Of a DNA stretch of 64,000 bases, positions 1-8,550 are shown one piece after another. Positions within the stretch are counted from its first letter, which is position 1, and each line of letters starts with the position of its first letter. The position numbers and the translations under genes are program-made. The notes under the pieces are model-generated. The model did not search any database. It was given only the letters and a program-made list of their open reading frames with translations, and was not told where the DNA came from. This DNA is from Henriciella sp. (GTDB lineage Bacteria; Pseudomonadota; Alphaproteobacteria; Caulobacterales; Hyphomonadaceae). The stretch covers positions 1 to 64,000 of the forward strand of contig NZ_JAPYPG010000001.1 in the NCBI RefSeq assembly GCF_029937755.1. Direction: 5' to 3'.

Positions 1-2
1 TC

Positions 3-869
3 TTCGTGTCGAGGACTCTGCAAATTCATGGCCGGAAATCACGGGGCTGGGTCACAAGCGATGATTACGCAACCTTCCAACACAAGAAAAAATTTATAGC
101 TGCCCGCCTTCTTTCTTTGTTCAATGAACACCCATTACTTATCTGCGGTTATAGCGCACAAGACCCGAATGTTGCATCCATTCTTGCTGATATTGACGAA
201 GCCCTTGGCTTGCCCGGATCACTAATTGAAAATATTTACTTTGTTCAGTATAATCCAGACGCAGCAAATCAGAAGAATTTGCCAACAGAAACACTGATCC
301 AGATCGAAGAGCACCGAAGTGTTCGTGTAAAGACGATCGTTACTTCCGACTTCGGTTGGGTGTTTAGAGCATTTCGATCGCCCGAGAATCTCAATGCTGT
401 TCCCGCCAAAACGCTAAGAGCCATTTTGAGTCGATCTTACGATTTGGTCCGAAGTGACATTCCGAGGAAAACCCTTCAGGTCGATTTTGATCTATTAGAA
501 CGAAAATTGGAAAACGCAGACGAGTTTGCCGATCTCTTCGGGATAACCACGATTGACTCTGCTGCATTTGAAACAGCCACCTACAAATATTCGCTGACGG
601 AAGTCGGCAAGAAGCTTGGCGGAAATGGTTGGCACGAAGCCCACAAATATATCCAGCAAATTGCTGAAGACACGGGGAGGGATATTAAGTCAACGGACAA
701 CAAGTATCATAAACAAACGCGAATAAACAAAACACTTTTTAGAAAGTACTCGGAAGCTGCAATTGAATTGTTATCGAAGGTAAAGACTGCTGGAGAATGT
801 GATCCAGATTGGCTCGATTTGCCTGACGACGAGGAGGCGAAAGAACCAACGCTTTTTCCCGCTGAATAG
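3..869 (+). CDS. SIR2-family protein, 5'-truncated by window edge
   Basis: This is the C-terminal part of a protein with a SIR2-like (NAD-binding/hydrolysing) domain of the kind found in bacterial defence effectors. The recognisable core is in the first 65 residues: an IHG motif, a DDY segment, then AARLLSLF..HPLLICGYSAQDPNV, which matches the end of SIR2-like domains (family knowledge). The catalytic Asn/His part would lie upstream and is not in the window. The frame is open to the first base, so the GTG at position 6 is probably not the true start. The C-terminal third (YSLTEVGKKLGG... and a Lys-rich stretch) looks like a small helical DNA-binding or partner-binding domain, but I cannot name it. 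Codons are AT-rich, unlike every other gene here, which suggests horizontal acquisition. A phage-defence role is inference only, because no partner gene is visible. Confidence 0.65.
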   Translation, partial: FVSRTLQIHGRKSRGWVTSDDYATFQHKKKFIAARLLSLFNEHPLLICGYSAQDPNVASILADIDEALGLPGSLIENIYFVQYNPDAANQKNLPTETLIQIEEHRSVRVKTIVTSDFGWVFRAFRSPENLNAVPAKTLRAILSRSYDLVRSDIPRKTLQVDFDLLERKLENADEFADLFGITTIDSAAFETATYKYSLTEVGKKLGGNGWHEAHKYIQQIAEDTGRDIKSTDNKYHKQTRINKTLFRKYSEAAIELLSKVKTAGECDPDWLDLPDDEEAKEPTLFPAE

Positions 870-1437
870 CCAACGTCGTTATCTGATCGATTGAATTCCC
901 TCCCCCTCCCCCTGAGCGCGCCCTCTCCGTCCCGCAAGGCTCGATGTGCGGATGATCTTCAGATGCCATCGGGTGATGCCGGTCTGGTCCTGGGCGGGGC
1001 TGTGGATTTATCTCCGCCCATCTTGAGGCGACCGCCGCGCCCTGCAAGGCGGAAGGCCGCAAGGGCTTCCTGTGGCAGCTCGAGAAGACCGGCGCCATCC
1101 GGGTCTCCCACATGGAGGCGAGCGCGGCCGACCACGCTGCGGGCGAGGAACTGTCGCGCGGCCCCATTTGCACACCTGGCCCTGACACCCGGCCGGCGCG
1201 CCTGCGCGCGAAACCGCCTGGCAGCCGGACTGTTTCCGGACTAAAACCGGACTGTTTTCGGTACGGGTCCGGAGGGCCTTCAGGCCCTGTCTGTCCCCGC
1301 CCTGTCCCCGGCCCGTGTCCCCCTGAAGCCGGCCTCAAACCGCCCCCTGCCGGGCCGGTCGGTCCGCCATGCGGGAACGCGGATCGGGGCGGGGCATTCA
1401 GTATGAAAGACCTTTCATCTCAGGAGCCCGCCCGCCC
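870..1437. other. Gene-free low-complexity stretch at a composition boundary
   Basis: No convincing gene is present. Composition jumps from AT-rich (SIR2 gene) to very GC-rich at about 890. There are C-rich tracts near 898-912, three closely spaced copies of a CCGGACT unit near 1224-1260, and repeated TGTCCCC units at about 1290-1322. The open frame around 1046-1200 has a coding-like start (residues KGFLWQLEKTGAIRVSH) but runs into low-complexity Pro/Arg-rich sequence and matches no family I know. It may be a gene remnant. Confidence 0.4.
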
Positions 1438-1995
1438 ATGGACCCGATCTTTCTCGACCAGCCCAGCGATCTGCTCAGGGTCATCCTGACCGCGCCGGTC
1501 ATCTATGTCAGCATCGTCGTGATGATCCGCCTGTCGGGCAAACGCTCCACCTCCCAGATGAACAATTTCGACTGGATCGTGACTGTGGCCATTGGTTCAC
1601 TGGCGGCGTCGGGCATCGTGTCGAAAAGCGTGACGGCGCTGGAATCGGTGGGCGGCATCGCCGCGCTGCTGCTGCTGCAATGGCTGCTGACCAAGAGCAT
1701 GCTTTACAGTCGGCTGGTCTCACGGCTGGTCAAGGCGCGGCCCGTCGTGCTGGTCGAGGATGGCGTGTTCCAGGAGGATGCGATGAAGCAGGAGCGGCTG
1801 ACGAAGCGCGAAGTCATGGCGGCGCTGCGCGAAAACGGGCTGGTCGATCCCGATCAGGCGAAATGGGTGATCCTGGAAACCGACGCGACGCTGAGCGTGA
1901 TCCCGAAACAGGCCGGTGAGGGCCCGGCCCGCGCGATGGAGGATGTCCACGGGATCAGCCAGATGCCCCAGGCCAGGCGGTCCACCGTGTCATGA
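1438..1995 (+). CDS. DUF421 (YetF-like) membrane protein
   Basis: A 185-residue protein of the DUF421/YetF family. It has an N-terminal membrane domain of about three helices (roughly residues 13-31, 42-60 and 66-84) followed by a cytoplasmic domain. The family signatures are visible: RLSGKRSTSQMNNFDWIV after the first helix, then ARPVVLVEDGVF and KREVMAALRENGL in the C-terminal domain. Function in this family is poorly defined; envelope and spore roles are known for some Bacillus members. The ATG at 1438 is preferred over an upstream in-frame ATG at 1369 because the homologous part begins there and an AGGAG lies upstream, although the spacing is long (about 11). The 3' end overlaps the convergent small membrane protein gene by six bases. 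Confidence 0.88.
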   Translation: MDPIFLDQPSDLLRVILTAPVIYVSIVVMIRLSGKRSTSQMNNFDWIVTVAIGSLAASGIVSKSVTALESVGGIAALLLLQWLLTKSMLYSRLVSRLVKARPVVLVEDGVFQEDAMKQERLTKREVMAALRENGLVDPDQAKWVILETDATLSVIPKQAGEGPARAMEDVHGISQMPQARRSTVS

Positions 1996-2238
1996 GGCCG
2001 GCTTCGTCCGGATCAGCCAGCGATATATCCCGACAACATTCACGACCGTGAGCACCGCATTCTGAATAACCAGCGGTGGCTCCTCATCCAGAAGGCCGAC
2101 CGCCACCCATGTGATGGAGGATACGGTAAAGATGACAAAGGCCCAGCCGGTTATCCGGCGGCCGAAATCCCCTGAAATCGTGATCGCTGCGATGATGCCG
2201 GACACCATCGCCACATAACCGAGAATCTCGGAACTCAT
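1990..2238 (-). CDS. Small membrane protein, unknown function
   Basis: An 82-residue protein with three predicted hydrophobic segments (about residues 5-20, 30-48 and 58-76), ending in a short basic tail (IRTKPAS). The third segment (LTVVNVVGIYRWL) resembles the membrane segments of small PnuC-like or inner-membrane proteins of unknown function, but I do not recognise a characterised family. The start ATG at 2238 follows an AGGGGG-type ribosome binding site. The stop codon lies inside the end of the convergent DUF421 gene, so the two transcripts overlap tail to tail. The reading frame is clean and amphipathic-helix-like, which supports it as a real gene. Confidence 0.7.
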   Translation of the reverse strand: MSSEILGYVAMVSGIIAAITISGDFGRRITGWAFVIFTVSSITWVAVGLLDEEPPLVIQNAVLTVVNVVGIYRWLIRTKPAS

Positions 2239-2278
2239 GACGCCCCCTGACGATGCGTGTTGTTAAGAGAGGCCGAGA

Positions 2279-3781
2279 CTACTCAGCCGTGCGAACAGTG
2301 TCGACGGCATCAAGGAGTTCGGCGGCGAAGTCATCCACGCTGGCGCTTTCGAGGTCAGAGAGGAAGCTACTGCTCCACCAGCTGGAATCGCGCTCGGCCA
2401 GCACTTTCCGGTTTTCCCGGTAGCGCTCCACCCGCTCATCGCGCGACATGACCAGCGCCTTCGAGATGGCGCGGGCCTGCTCTTCCGGATTGTGTGGATT
2501 GATGACGAGCGCACCGGTCAGTTGCTCGGCCGCACCTGCGAATTCCGAGAGGATCAGCACGCCTGGATCGTCCGGGTCCTGCGCGGCGACATACTCCTTG
2601 GCCACGAGGTTCATGCCGTCGCGTAGTGGCGTCACCAGGGCGAGGCTCGCGACCCGCATCATGGCTGCCACTTCTTCGCGCGGCACGGCGTTGGCAACGA
2701 AGCGGATCGGCGTCCAGTCGATGGTGGAGAACTCGCCGTTCACATGGCCGACGGCCGTTTCCAGCCGCTCGCGGAGATTGGCATAGGCTTCGACGCCACC
2801 CCGGCTGACCGGTGCGACCTGGATCAGCTGGCACTGGCCGACGAGTTCGGGATACCGGCGGAACAGGGTCTCGATCGCATCGACCCGCTCAGGAAGACCC
2901 TTGGAATAATCCATTCGGTCGACACCCAGCATGATCTTTCGCCCGGCTGCAGCGCGAACAAGCGCGTCAGCTTTCTCGGCAACCTCGGGCGCCAGCGCTT
3001 TCTGACGGAAGTCCTCCGCGTCGATACCAATGGGATAGGCTTTCGACCGCACGAGGCGGCCATCCACGCTGATCCGCCCGTCCGCCCGCCAGAAGCCATG
3101 CGCGTGTGCGCAGACATAGCGCTCGAAGTTGGAGCGGTCGCGCGCCGACTGGAAGCCGACAAGGTTACAGCAGGCCAGCCCCTCGATCAGCCGGTCCTTG
3201 TGCGGGATGGCGTGGAAGATCTCCGGAGAGGGAAACGGTATGTGGCTGAAGAACCCAATCCGGTTGGAAACGCCGCGCGCACGCAGTTCGGCGGCGAGCG
3301 GGATCAAGTGATAATCATGAATCCAGATCAGGTCGTCAGGTTCGATGAAGGGCGCGACGCGTTCGGCGAATTGTTCATTTACGCGCGCATAGGCTTCAAA
3401 GTCTGATTCCGTGTAGCGGCTGAGATCGAGCCGGTAGTGGAAGGCCGGCCACAACATGCGGTTGGCGAACCCCTCATAATAGCCAGCATAATCATCGGCA
3501 GAGATATCGGTAACCGCGAAAGTCGTCTGTCCGCGCTGTTCTGTGAGGACATCATCGGAGGCCTCAGGCGGGCTCTCTCCGCTCCAGCCGAACCAGAGGC
3601 TGTCGCGGTTCTTGAGGGCATCCTTCATCGCCACGGCGAGTCCGCCGGGCGGACCATCGCCGCGCGGCACACGGTTTGAAATCACGACGAGCCGCCGGCT
3701 GCCCCCACTGAAGATCGCCGCTTCGGGCCGCTCGGTCTGGCTCCGTGTTTCAGGTGTTGTCTGTGCGTCGCTGCCCATCAT
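2279..3781 (-). CDS. otsA: Alpha,alpha-trehalose-phosphate synthase (UDP-forming)
   Basis: Makes trehalose 6-phosphate from UDP-glucose and glucose 6-phosphate, the first step of the OtsAB route to the compatible solute trehalose. It is a 500-residue GT20 glycosyltransferase of GT-B fold. Family motifs are all visible: VVISNRVP at about 32-39, the glycine loop GGLA at 46-49, HDYH at 155-158, FFSHIPFPSPEIF at 177-189, GVDRMDYSKGLPERV at 286-300, and the nucleotide-sugar site TPLRDGMNLVAKE at 384-396. The first 28 residues are a variable extension. No otsB phosphatase gene lies next to it and none is seen elsewhere in the window. It probably forms its own transcription unit, since 40 bp separate it from the downstream small membrane protein gene and 129 bp from the upstream acetyltransferase gene. 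Confidence 0.97.
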   Translation of the reverse strand: MMGSDAQTTPETRSQTERPEAAIFSGGSRRLVVISNRVPRGDGPPGGLAVAMKDALKNRDSLWFGWSGESPPEASDDVLTEQRGQTTFAVTDISADDYAGYYEGFANRMLWPAFHYRLDLSRYTESDFEAYARVNEQFAERVAPFIEPDDLIWIHDYHLIPLAAELRARGVSNRIGFFSHIPFPSPEIFHAIPHKDRLIEGLACCNLVGFQSARDRSNFERYVCAHAHGFWRADGRISVDGRLVRSKAYPIGIDAEDFRQKALAPEVAEKADALVRAAAGRKIMLGVDRMDYSKGLPERVDAIETLFRRYPELVGQCQLIQVAPVSRGGVEAYANLRERLETAVGHVNGEFSTIDWTPIRFVANAVPREEVAAMMRVASLALVTPLRDGMNLVAKEYVAAQDPDDPGVLILSEFAGAAEQLTGALVINPHNPEEQARAISKALVMSRDERVERYRENRKVLAERDSSWWSSSFLSDLESASVDDFAAELLDAVDTVRTAE

Positions 3782-3910
3782 GGGTTGCTCTGTCCTGCAT
3801 TGGCTCGCGTTACAAAGCGAACTTGCTTTTACGCCTGAGGGTTCCCACCCCCAGGCCGTTCAGACATTAAATTGCTGCATAGCGTTAAACAGGGTTATGG
3901 CGCCCGCCCC

Positions 3911-4402
3911 TCATGGCGCGGTGACCAGCCCTTCCAGGGCAGAGGCATCACCGGCAAGGTCGCTCACCATGATGCGCGACTGGTCCTGCGGCCCCGGAAA
4001 ACTGAGGCGTCCGCGGGGGGGCACGACAAAACCGATCTCGGTAAAATAGACGGGCGCCCCGATCAGGATTGCGGCCGGCCAGCCTGCCTCGCGGCCAGCC
4101 TCCATCGCCGCTTGCGTGACCCTAAGACCCAACCGGTCGCCGCGATGCGACGGTGCGACGGCCACCGGGCCATAAAACAGGGCGCGGTCTCGGCGTTCTC
4201 CTACCACTAGCGGCCAGACACGGCAGACACCCACGACCTCGCCGTCAAGGATCGCAACGCGGTTTACGTCCGGCACGGATGCGGAATATTCGCGCAGCCG
4301 TTCGGCGGTCTTGGCGAAGTGGCCAGGGCCGAAGGTACGGTCAAAAAGGTCTTCGATCGCTGCGGCATGGATAGCCGGCGTCTCGGGGAGGATCTCGATC
4401 AT
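3911..4402 (-). CDS. GNAT-family N-acetyltransferase (YhbS-like)
   Basis: A 163-residue acetyl-CoA-dependent acyltransferase fold. The acetyl-CoA binding motif A appears as LFYGPVAVAPSHRGDRLGLRV in the middle of the protein (Q/RxxGxG/A variant R-G-D-R-L-G), preceded by a strand with VCRVWPLVV. The C-terminal VYFTEIGFVVP is typical of the YhbS subgroup. Substrate is unknown. The start is placed at the ATG at 4402 because the conserved fold begins there; an in-frame codon 33 bases upstream would add an unconserved MQAPRALHTRP leader. Confidence 0.85.
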   Translation of the reverse strand: MIEILPETPAIHAAAIEDLFDRTFGPGHFAKTAERLREYSASVPDVNRVAILDGEVVGVCRVWPLVVGERRDRALFYGPVAVAPSHRGDRLGLRVTQAAMEAGREAGWPAAILIGAPVYFTEIGFVVPPRGRLSFPGPQDQSRIMVSDLAGDASALEGLVTAP

Positions 4403-4450
4403 GGGGCGGGTGTGTAGGGCGCGCGGCGCCTGCATGCAAACGCGATTTCA

Positions 4451-5434
4451 CTAACGCTCCGGCCAGGCGGCCAGCAGTCCTCGCACCGCAGCAATAAAAG
4501 CAAGCGGCTGGTCGAGCATGACATGGTGGTACGCGTCGGGAATAGTGATCATCGGCACAGGCGGATCCTGCAGCGATTGCATGTAGGCGGAAACGTCGGG
4601 GCCGACGAGTTCGGACTTTTCTCCCCGCATGAAGACGATCGGGCACTTCGTATCGAGACGCGTCAGGTCGAGCTCATCCCATTCCGCGCGCAGTTTGGAA
4701 AAGAGGAAAGGGTCGAACTTCCAGCTGATCCCCTGCTCTCCGTTCTCGCCGGTCATCTCGCGAATGCTGTGGCGAGCGATATGATCGACAGCGAAGTGGT
4801 TCTCGCAAGGTTGCAGAGGCGCCAGACGGAAACGGGCGAGCGCGGCGGTCAGATCTTCATAGATGCGGTTCGGACGCTGACGCTTCGGCGGCCGCGGCCG
4901 GTCCTTGCCGGGCGGCTCAATGTGGCTGTCGACGATCACCGCACCGGAGAAATGGTCGCCATGCTGGAGGGCCGTCACGAGCGAGATGATCCCGCCAAAG
5001 CTGTGCGCAACAATGATTGGCTTCTGCTGGTGCGCAAACAGGCCGGCGGCTTCGCAGACAGCCACCTGCTCCTTTGCGAAAGCCGAAAATCCGTAGCTGT
5101 CGCGCCAGTCACTATCCCCCATGCCGGAGAAATCCGGCGCCACCACATTCCAGTCCTCAGCGAAGAACGGGGCGATGAAGTCCCACCAATGCGAATGCGC
5201 GCCATTGCCATGCGCGAGCAGCATGCCGGGCTTGGCCGGGTCACCCCACTGGCGCCAGTTGATGGAAGCGCCGTCTACCTCGACGCGGCCTGTGCGGGCC
5301 TGCTTGCCGATGGCCAGGTCAAACCACTCCGGTGCCGGAGGGCGCTTGCCCTTATAGGGCTTCAGAAGAAAGTCTGCCTCGGCCGGCTCAGCGCGGCTAT
5401 CAACGCGATCCTTTTCCTTGTCTGCCGCACTCAT
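4451..5434 (-). CDS. Alpha/beta hydrolase
   Basis: A 327-residue alpha/beta-hydrolase fold enzyme. Visible features are the oxyanion-hole loop HGNG at 75-78, DFSGMGDSD at about 101-109, the nucleophile elbow AHSFGG with Ser145, and a C-terminal catalytic-His candidate (His303/His304) in a YHHVMLDQP segment. The substrate cannot be told from sequence; esterase, lipase and C-C hydrolase members all look like this. The start ATG overlaps the stop codon of the upstream thioesterase gene (TGATG at 5436-5432), so the two are translationally coupled. A short N-terminal charged region precedes the hydrolase domain. Confidence 0.9.
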   Translation of the reverse strand: MSAADKEKDRVDSRAEPAEADFLLKPYKGKRPPAPEWFDLAIGKQARTGRVEVDGASINWRQWGDPAKPGMLLAHGNGAHSHWWDFIAPFFAEDWNVVAPDFSGMGDSDWRDSYGFSAFAKEQVAVCEAAGLFAHQQKPIIVAHSFGGIISLVTALQHGDHFSGAVIVDSHIEPPGKDRPRPPKRQRPNRIYEDLTAALARFRLAPLQPCENHFAVDHIARHSIREMTGENGEQGISWKFDPFLFSKLRAEWDELDLTRLDTKCPIVFMRGEKSELVGPDVSAYMQSLQDPPVPMITIPDAYHHVMLDQPLAFIAAVRGLLAAWPER

Positions 5435-5877
5435 CAGGCGGCTCCCTGACGGCGCTCGATCACCTTGAAGACGCCAGTGCCGGTCAGCAGCGTGCGCTCG
5501 CCTGCCCAGATGCGTCCCTCGACCGTGAATATGCCGTCGACATGACTCACCACCTTGCCGTTGCCCTCAACCCAATCACCGAGCTTGGCGCCAGAGAGAA
5601 AGTCGCACAACAGTCGTACGGTAACCCACCACGTGTCCTCGCCCTTCTCGACAGCCGAGCCCCAGGCCATGTCGGCAAAGGTCATCAACATGCCGCCATG
5701 GGCGTTCTGCATACCATTTGTGTGGTGCTCCTCGACACGGAAGCCGCGGGTCAGGCCGGTTTCGTCCCGCTTTTCGAACAGCGGACCAACCTGACGGCCG
5801 AAGCCGCGATGCCAGGGGAGGAGTTCGAAGCCTTCCGGCACATCAAAACTCTGGGATTGGGTGAAATCATCAGTCAT
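5434..5877 (-). CDS. PaaI-type hotdog-fold thioesterase
   Basis: A 147-residue acyl-CoA thioesterase-like protein with a single hotdog domain. The family signature [22 protein letters not shown] (read in two parts: ..NAHGG and [11 protein letters not shown]) is in the middle, followed by the strands [23 protein letters not shown]. It would hydrolyse a CoA thioester. The start at 5877 is preferred over longer in-frame options because the upstream residues are Ser/Arg-rich, overlap the neighbouring gene and have no hotdog similarity. It is coupled by a one-base overlap to the downstream alpha/beta hydrolase, which suggests joint action on acyl esters or thioesters. This pairing is inference. 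Confidence 0.88.
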   Translation of the reverse strand: MTDDFTQSQSFDVPEGFELLPWHRGFGRQVGPLFEKRDETGLTRGFRVEEHHTNGMQNAHGGMLMTFADMAWGSAVEKGEDTWWVTVRLLCDFLSGAKLGDWVEGNGKVVSHVDGIFTVEGRIWAGERTLLTGTGVFKVIERRQGAA

Positions 5878-5920
5878 GAGGCGAACGCATTTGCCGGAGG
5901 ATGAGGTGAGCGGCAAGCCC

Positions 5921-6667
5921 TCACCCGGCGGGAGGCGGAGCGAGGCTGGCAATGAAAGTGATGAGACCGTTTGCAGACATGTGCGCGAGGATCGGGACAA
6001 GGATCGTCCCGCTTTTCAGGCGCAGCCAGGCAAAGCCCATGGCCGCGAGGAAGACCACGATCAGCGCAGGAATGGAGTATTGCAGGTGGACGAAGGTAAA
6101 GGCCGCACTTGAGACAACCATCGCCATCACTGGCGGGACCCCACGTACCAGCAGCGCGCCCATGGCGACCCCGCGATAGGTCACTTCCTCAACCAGCGGC
6201 GCTAGGACCAGCGCGTAAATAAGGTAAGACGCGCCCCAGTTCTGTGGCGAGAAGAGCGCAGTATTCACGTCGCCGGAATATTGCCAGCCTTCCTCACCGC
6301 CGAAGAGGCTGCTCATGATGAGGTTTGGCGCAAGCAGGATCACTGGGCCCAGCAGGATTGCGGCGATAATCCAGTTCTGCGAAGCGCGCATGTCGCCGGC
6401 GAAGGCACCTGCGCCGACGCGCTCTGCCCAGAGGGTCAACAGGCCGAAATAGACGAGCTGCACCATGGCGAGCAGCATCCAGACCTGACCAATCGCCTCG
6501 CGACTGGCGCCAGGATCCTGAATGATGTCGTAATAGCCAGGCCACAGGACAGTTATGATGGCCGATCCGACAACGGGAATGAGAAACGGCGCCAGGATCA
6601 CCCAGAAGATGGCGCTGAACGGTTCGCGGTGGAGCGCCATGGGCGTATTGTAGGGGCCGGACTGCAT
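5921..6667 (-). CDS. CPBP-family intramembrane metalloprotease
   Basis: A 248-residue polytopic membrane protein of the CPBP (CAAX protease and bacteriocin-processing/immunity) family. The three family motifs are present: EEVTYRG (Glu160, Glu161, Arg165), FTFVH with His194, and a last motif with His229 in ILAHMSAN. About six to seven hydrophobic segments are visible. Its substrate is unknown; bacterial members are intramembrane glutamic/metallo-type proteases. The stop is 43 bp before the thioesterase start, so the two genes may share a transcript. The ATG at 6667 is used; a second ATG nine codons later is possible. Confidence 0.9.
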   Translation of the reverse strand: MQSGPYNTPMALHREPFSAIFWVILAPFLIPVVGSAIITVLWPGYYDIIQDPGASREAIGQVWMLLAMVQLVYFGLLTLWAERVGAGAFAGDMRASQNWIIAAILLGPVILLAPNLIMSSLFGGEEGWQYSGDVNTALFSPQNWGASYLIYALVLAPLVEEVTYRGVAMGALLVRGVPPVMAMVVSSAAFTFVHLQYSIPALIVVFLAAMGFAWLRLKSGTILVPILAHMSANGLITFIASLAPPPAG

Positions 6668-6677
6668 GGTTTCCGGC

Positions 6678-8033
6678 TTACTCGTTCAATCCAGCCTTGG
6701 AAAGCGCATTGGTCTGGCGTTCTGCAACAGCGGCTTCAGAAAAGCCCTCAAGGCTTTCCTCGAAGAGCTGGTGGTAATTGAGTTCAGCACCCAAGCGCAG
6801 ATAAGCCGCACCAAGGCCGACAGCTGCGCGGTCCATGAAAACGAACTCACGCGGGATGGTGACCGGGCCTTTTTCCTTGAGTTTCTTGCGCACCTCGAAG
6901 GCCTGCTTGCGGCCATACTCGCCCGGCGCGACGCCATCGGCCACAGTGCGCACGCGGTCTTCCAGAAGCGGGCCATAGATGAAGCGCGCCCAGATATTGA
7001 GGATCTCGACCAGTTCCTTGTTGAGGTTCCTGAAGCCCCATTTCTCATAGGCCGCATAGGCGGCGTCGAAATCATCGGCCCGCATGGCACGGTAGAGGTC
7101 GACAACGCCGCCGACAAAGTTCGGCGGAAAGATGCGGATGCAACCGAAATCGAGCAGGTTCAGGCCTTCGCCACCGTCGCGCACCTGATAATTGCCGAGA
7201 TGCGGGTCGCCATGGATGACGGCATAGCGTGTCACCGGCAGCCACCACGTCCAGAAAAGCCGCATGGCGATGCCGTTGCGGGTCTCCTGCGGGGCGTCCT
7301 GCCAGGCCGTCAGTGGATCGCCGGTGACCCATTCCATGGTCAGCAGCCGGTCTGTGGAGAGTGCATCGACAGGTTCGGGCACGTGGACGAAATCCTTCGG
7401 CTCCAGCATTTCCCGGTAGAGATACATGGCCTTACGCTCGCGCTCATAGTCAAGCTCCTCACGCAGCCTGTCGGCGACTTCCTCGACGATCTCGTCGGGG
7501 TCGATCGAGCCGTCCATGCGCTTGAACAGGCCGAGCAGGCTTTTGAGCTGGCCGACATCGCTTTCCACCGCGCTCGACATGTCAGGATATTGCAGCTTGC
7601 AGGCCACCTCGCGGCCATCCGGCATCATGGCGCGGTGCACCTGACCGAGGGATGCGGCGTGGGCGGCTTCCTTGCCGAAGGTCTGGAACCTGTCCTGCCA
7701 GTCAGGGCCGAGTTCGGCCCGCATCCGGCGCTTGACGAAGGGCCAGCCCATGGCGGGCGCCTGCGCCTGAAGCTGGCCCAGCTCCTCGGCATATTCGGCC
7801 GGCAGGAAATCCGGAATGGTCGACAGGATCTGCGCGACCTTCATCAGCGGGCCCTTGGTCTTGCCTAGCGCCGAGGCAAGCGCCCTGGCTGTGCGTTCCT
7901 CGCTTTCATCGCCGCCAAAGAAGCGGTTCGCGGCAAAGGCAATACCCGCGCCGGAGAGGTTGCCGCCAACCTGCGCGGTCCGTCTCAGCCGGGCGGAAAA
8001 GCGATTGCGTTCGGGGTCTCGTTGGTCAGCCAT
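6678..8033 (-). CDS. ABC1/AarF (UbiB/COQ8-like) atypical kinase
   Basis: A 451-residue member of the ABC1/UbiB family, atypical protein-kinase-like ATPases linked to ubiquinone synthesis. Key motifs are visible: the KxGQ-like KVAQ at 65-68 (Gly replaced by Ala), the Ala-rich nucleotide loop AAHAASLGQVHRA at 123-135, Lys146 in the VACKLQYP strand, the catalytic HGDPHLGN at 274-281, and DFG at 295-297. Unlike Escherichia coli UbiB it has no clear C-terminal transmembrane pair, so it is closer to the soluble COQ8/AarF-like group. It is followed closely (10 bp) by the CPBP protease gene. The role in quinone synthesis is family knowledge; no other ubi gene is nearby. Confidence 0.92.
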   Translation of the reverse strand: MADQRDPERNRFSARLRRTAQVGGNLSGAGIAFAANRFFGGDESEERTARALASALGKTKGPLMKVAQILSTIPDFLPAEYAEELGQLQAQAPAMGWPFVKRRMRAELGPDWQDRFQTFGKEAAHAASLGQVHRAMMPDGREVACKLQYPDMSSAVESDVGQLKSLLGLFKRMDGSIDPDEIVEEVADRLREELDYERERKAMYLYREMLEPKDFVHVPEPVDALSTDRLLTMEWVTGDPLTAWQDAPQETRNGIAMRLFWTWWLPVTRYAVIHGDPHLGNYQVRDGGEGLNLLDFGCIRIFPPNFVGGVVDLYRAMRADDFDAAYAAYEKWGFRNLNKELVEILNIWARFIYGPLLEDRVRTVADGVAPGEYGRKQAFEVRKKLKEKGPVTIPREFVFMDRAAVGLGAAYLRLGAELNYHQLFEESLEGFSEAAVAERQTNALSKAGLNE

Positions 8034-8076
8034 GCCACCTAATTAAGCGCGCAGGACCGGGCGGCAACTGCGGTGA

Positions 8077-8550
8077 TTACCACGTCCCAATATTTTCCGC
8101 GCTGGCCCAGGGCTCTTTCGGGGGCAGCGGGTCGCCTTTCTGGAGGAGCTCGACGGAGATGCCGTCGGGCGAGCGGACGAAACACATGCGCCCGTCGCGC
8201 GGGGGGCGGTTGATGGTCACACCAAGCCTCTGGAAACGCTCGGTCGCTTCGTAGATATCGTCCACCTTGTAGGCGAGGTGACCGAAATTGCGGCCACCTT
8301 CGAGCTCTTCCGGGTCCCAATTGTGGGTCAGTTCGATCATCGGCAGGCCGGGCGGCAGGCCTTGCTCTTCCTTGCGAGCGTCCGGATAGCGGGCGATGTC
8401 TTCAGGCGAGGCGAGAAAGACAAGGGTGAAGCGCCCCTGCTCATTATCGACCCGGCGCAGCTCCTGAAGGCCGAGCCCGTTGCAGAAGAAATTCAGCGCC
8501 GCATCAACGTCGCTAATGCGGATCATGGTGTGGAGATATTCGACGCTCAT
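8077..8550 (-). CDS. Lactoylglutathione lyase-like VOC protein (glyoxalase I)
   Basis: A 157-residue vicinal-oxygen-chelate protein with two beta-alpha-beta-beta-beta modules. It resembles glyoxalase I, which converts the methylglyoxal-glutathione hemithioacetal to lactoylglutathione. The first module starts LHTMIRISDVDAALNFF with a metal-ligand His at residue 7; MIELTHNW carries the Glu of the first half. The second has FGHLAYKVDDIYEA with a His ligand and a C-terminal DGISVELLQ strand with the last Glu. These four ligands fit glyoxalase I. The start codon overlaps the stop codon of the upstream membrane protein gene (ATGA at 8550-8547), so they are co-translated. Confidence 0.88.
   Translation of the reverse strand: MSVEYLHTMIRISDVDAALNFFCNGLGLQELRRVDNEQGRFTLVFLASPEDIARYPDARKEEQGLPPGLPMIELTHNWDPEELEGGRNFGHLAYKVDDIYEATERFQRLGVTINRPPRDGRMCFVRSPDGISVELLQKGDPLPPKEPWASAENIGTW

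Noticed and set aside
891-1489. Open frames at 891-1244 and 1112-1489
   Set aside because: They have low-complexity Arg/Pro/Ala-rich translations and no match to a family. A decayed gene is possible for part of it, so it is noted only as a region.
6666-7868. Long plus-strand open frame opposite the UbiB-like kinase
   Set aside because: It is a shadow of a well-supported gene in GC-rich DNA; the translation shows no family and has no ribosome binding site.
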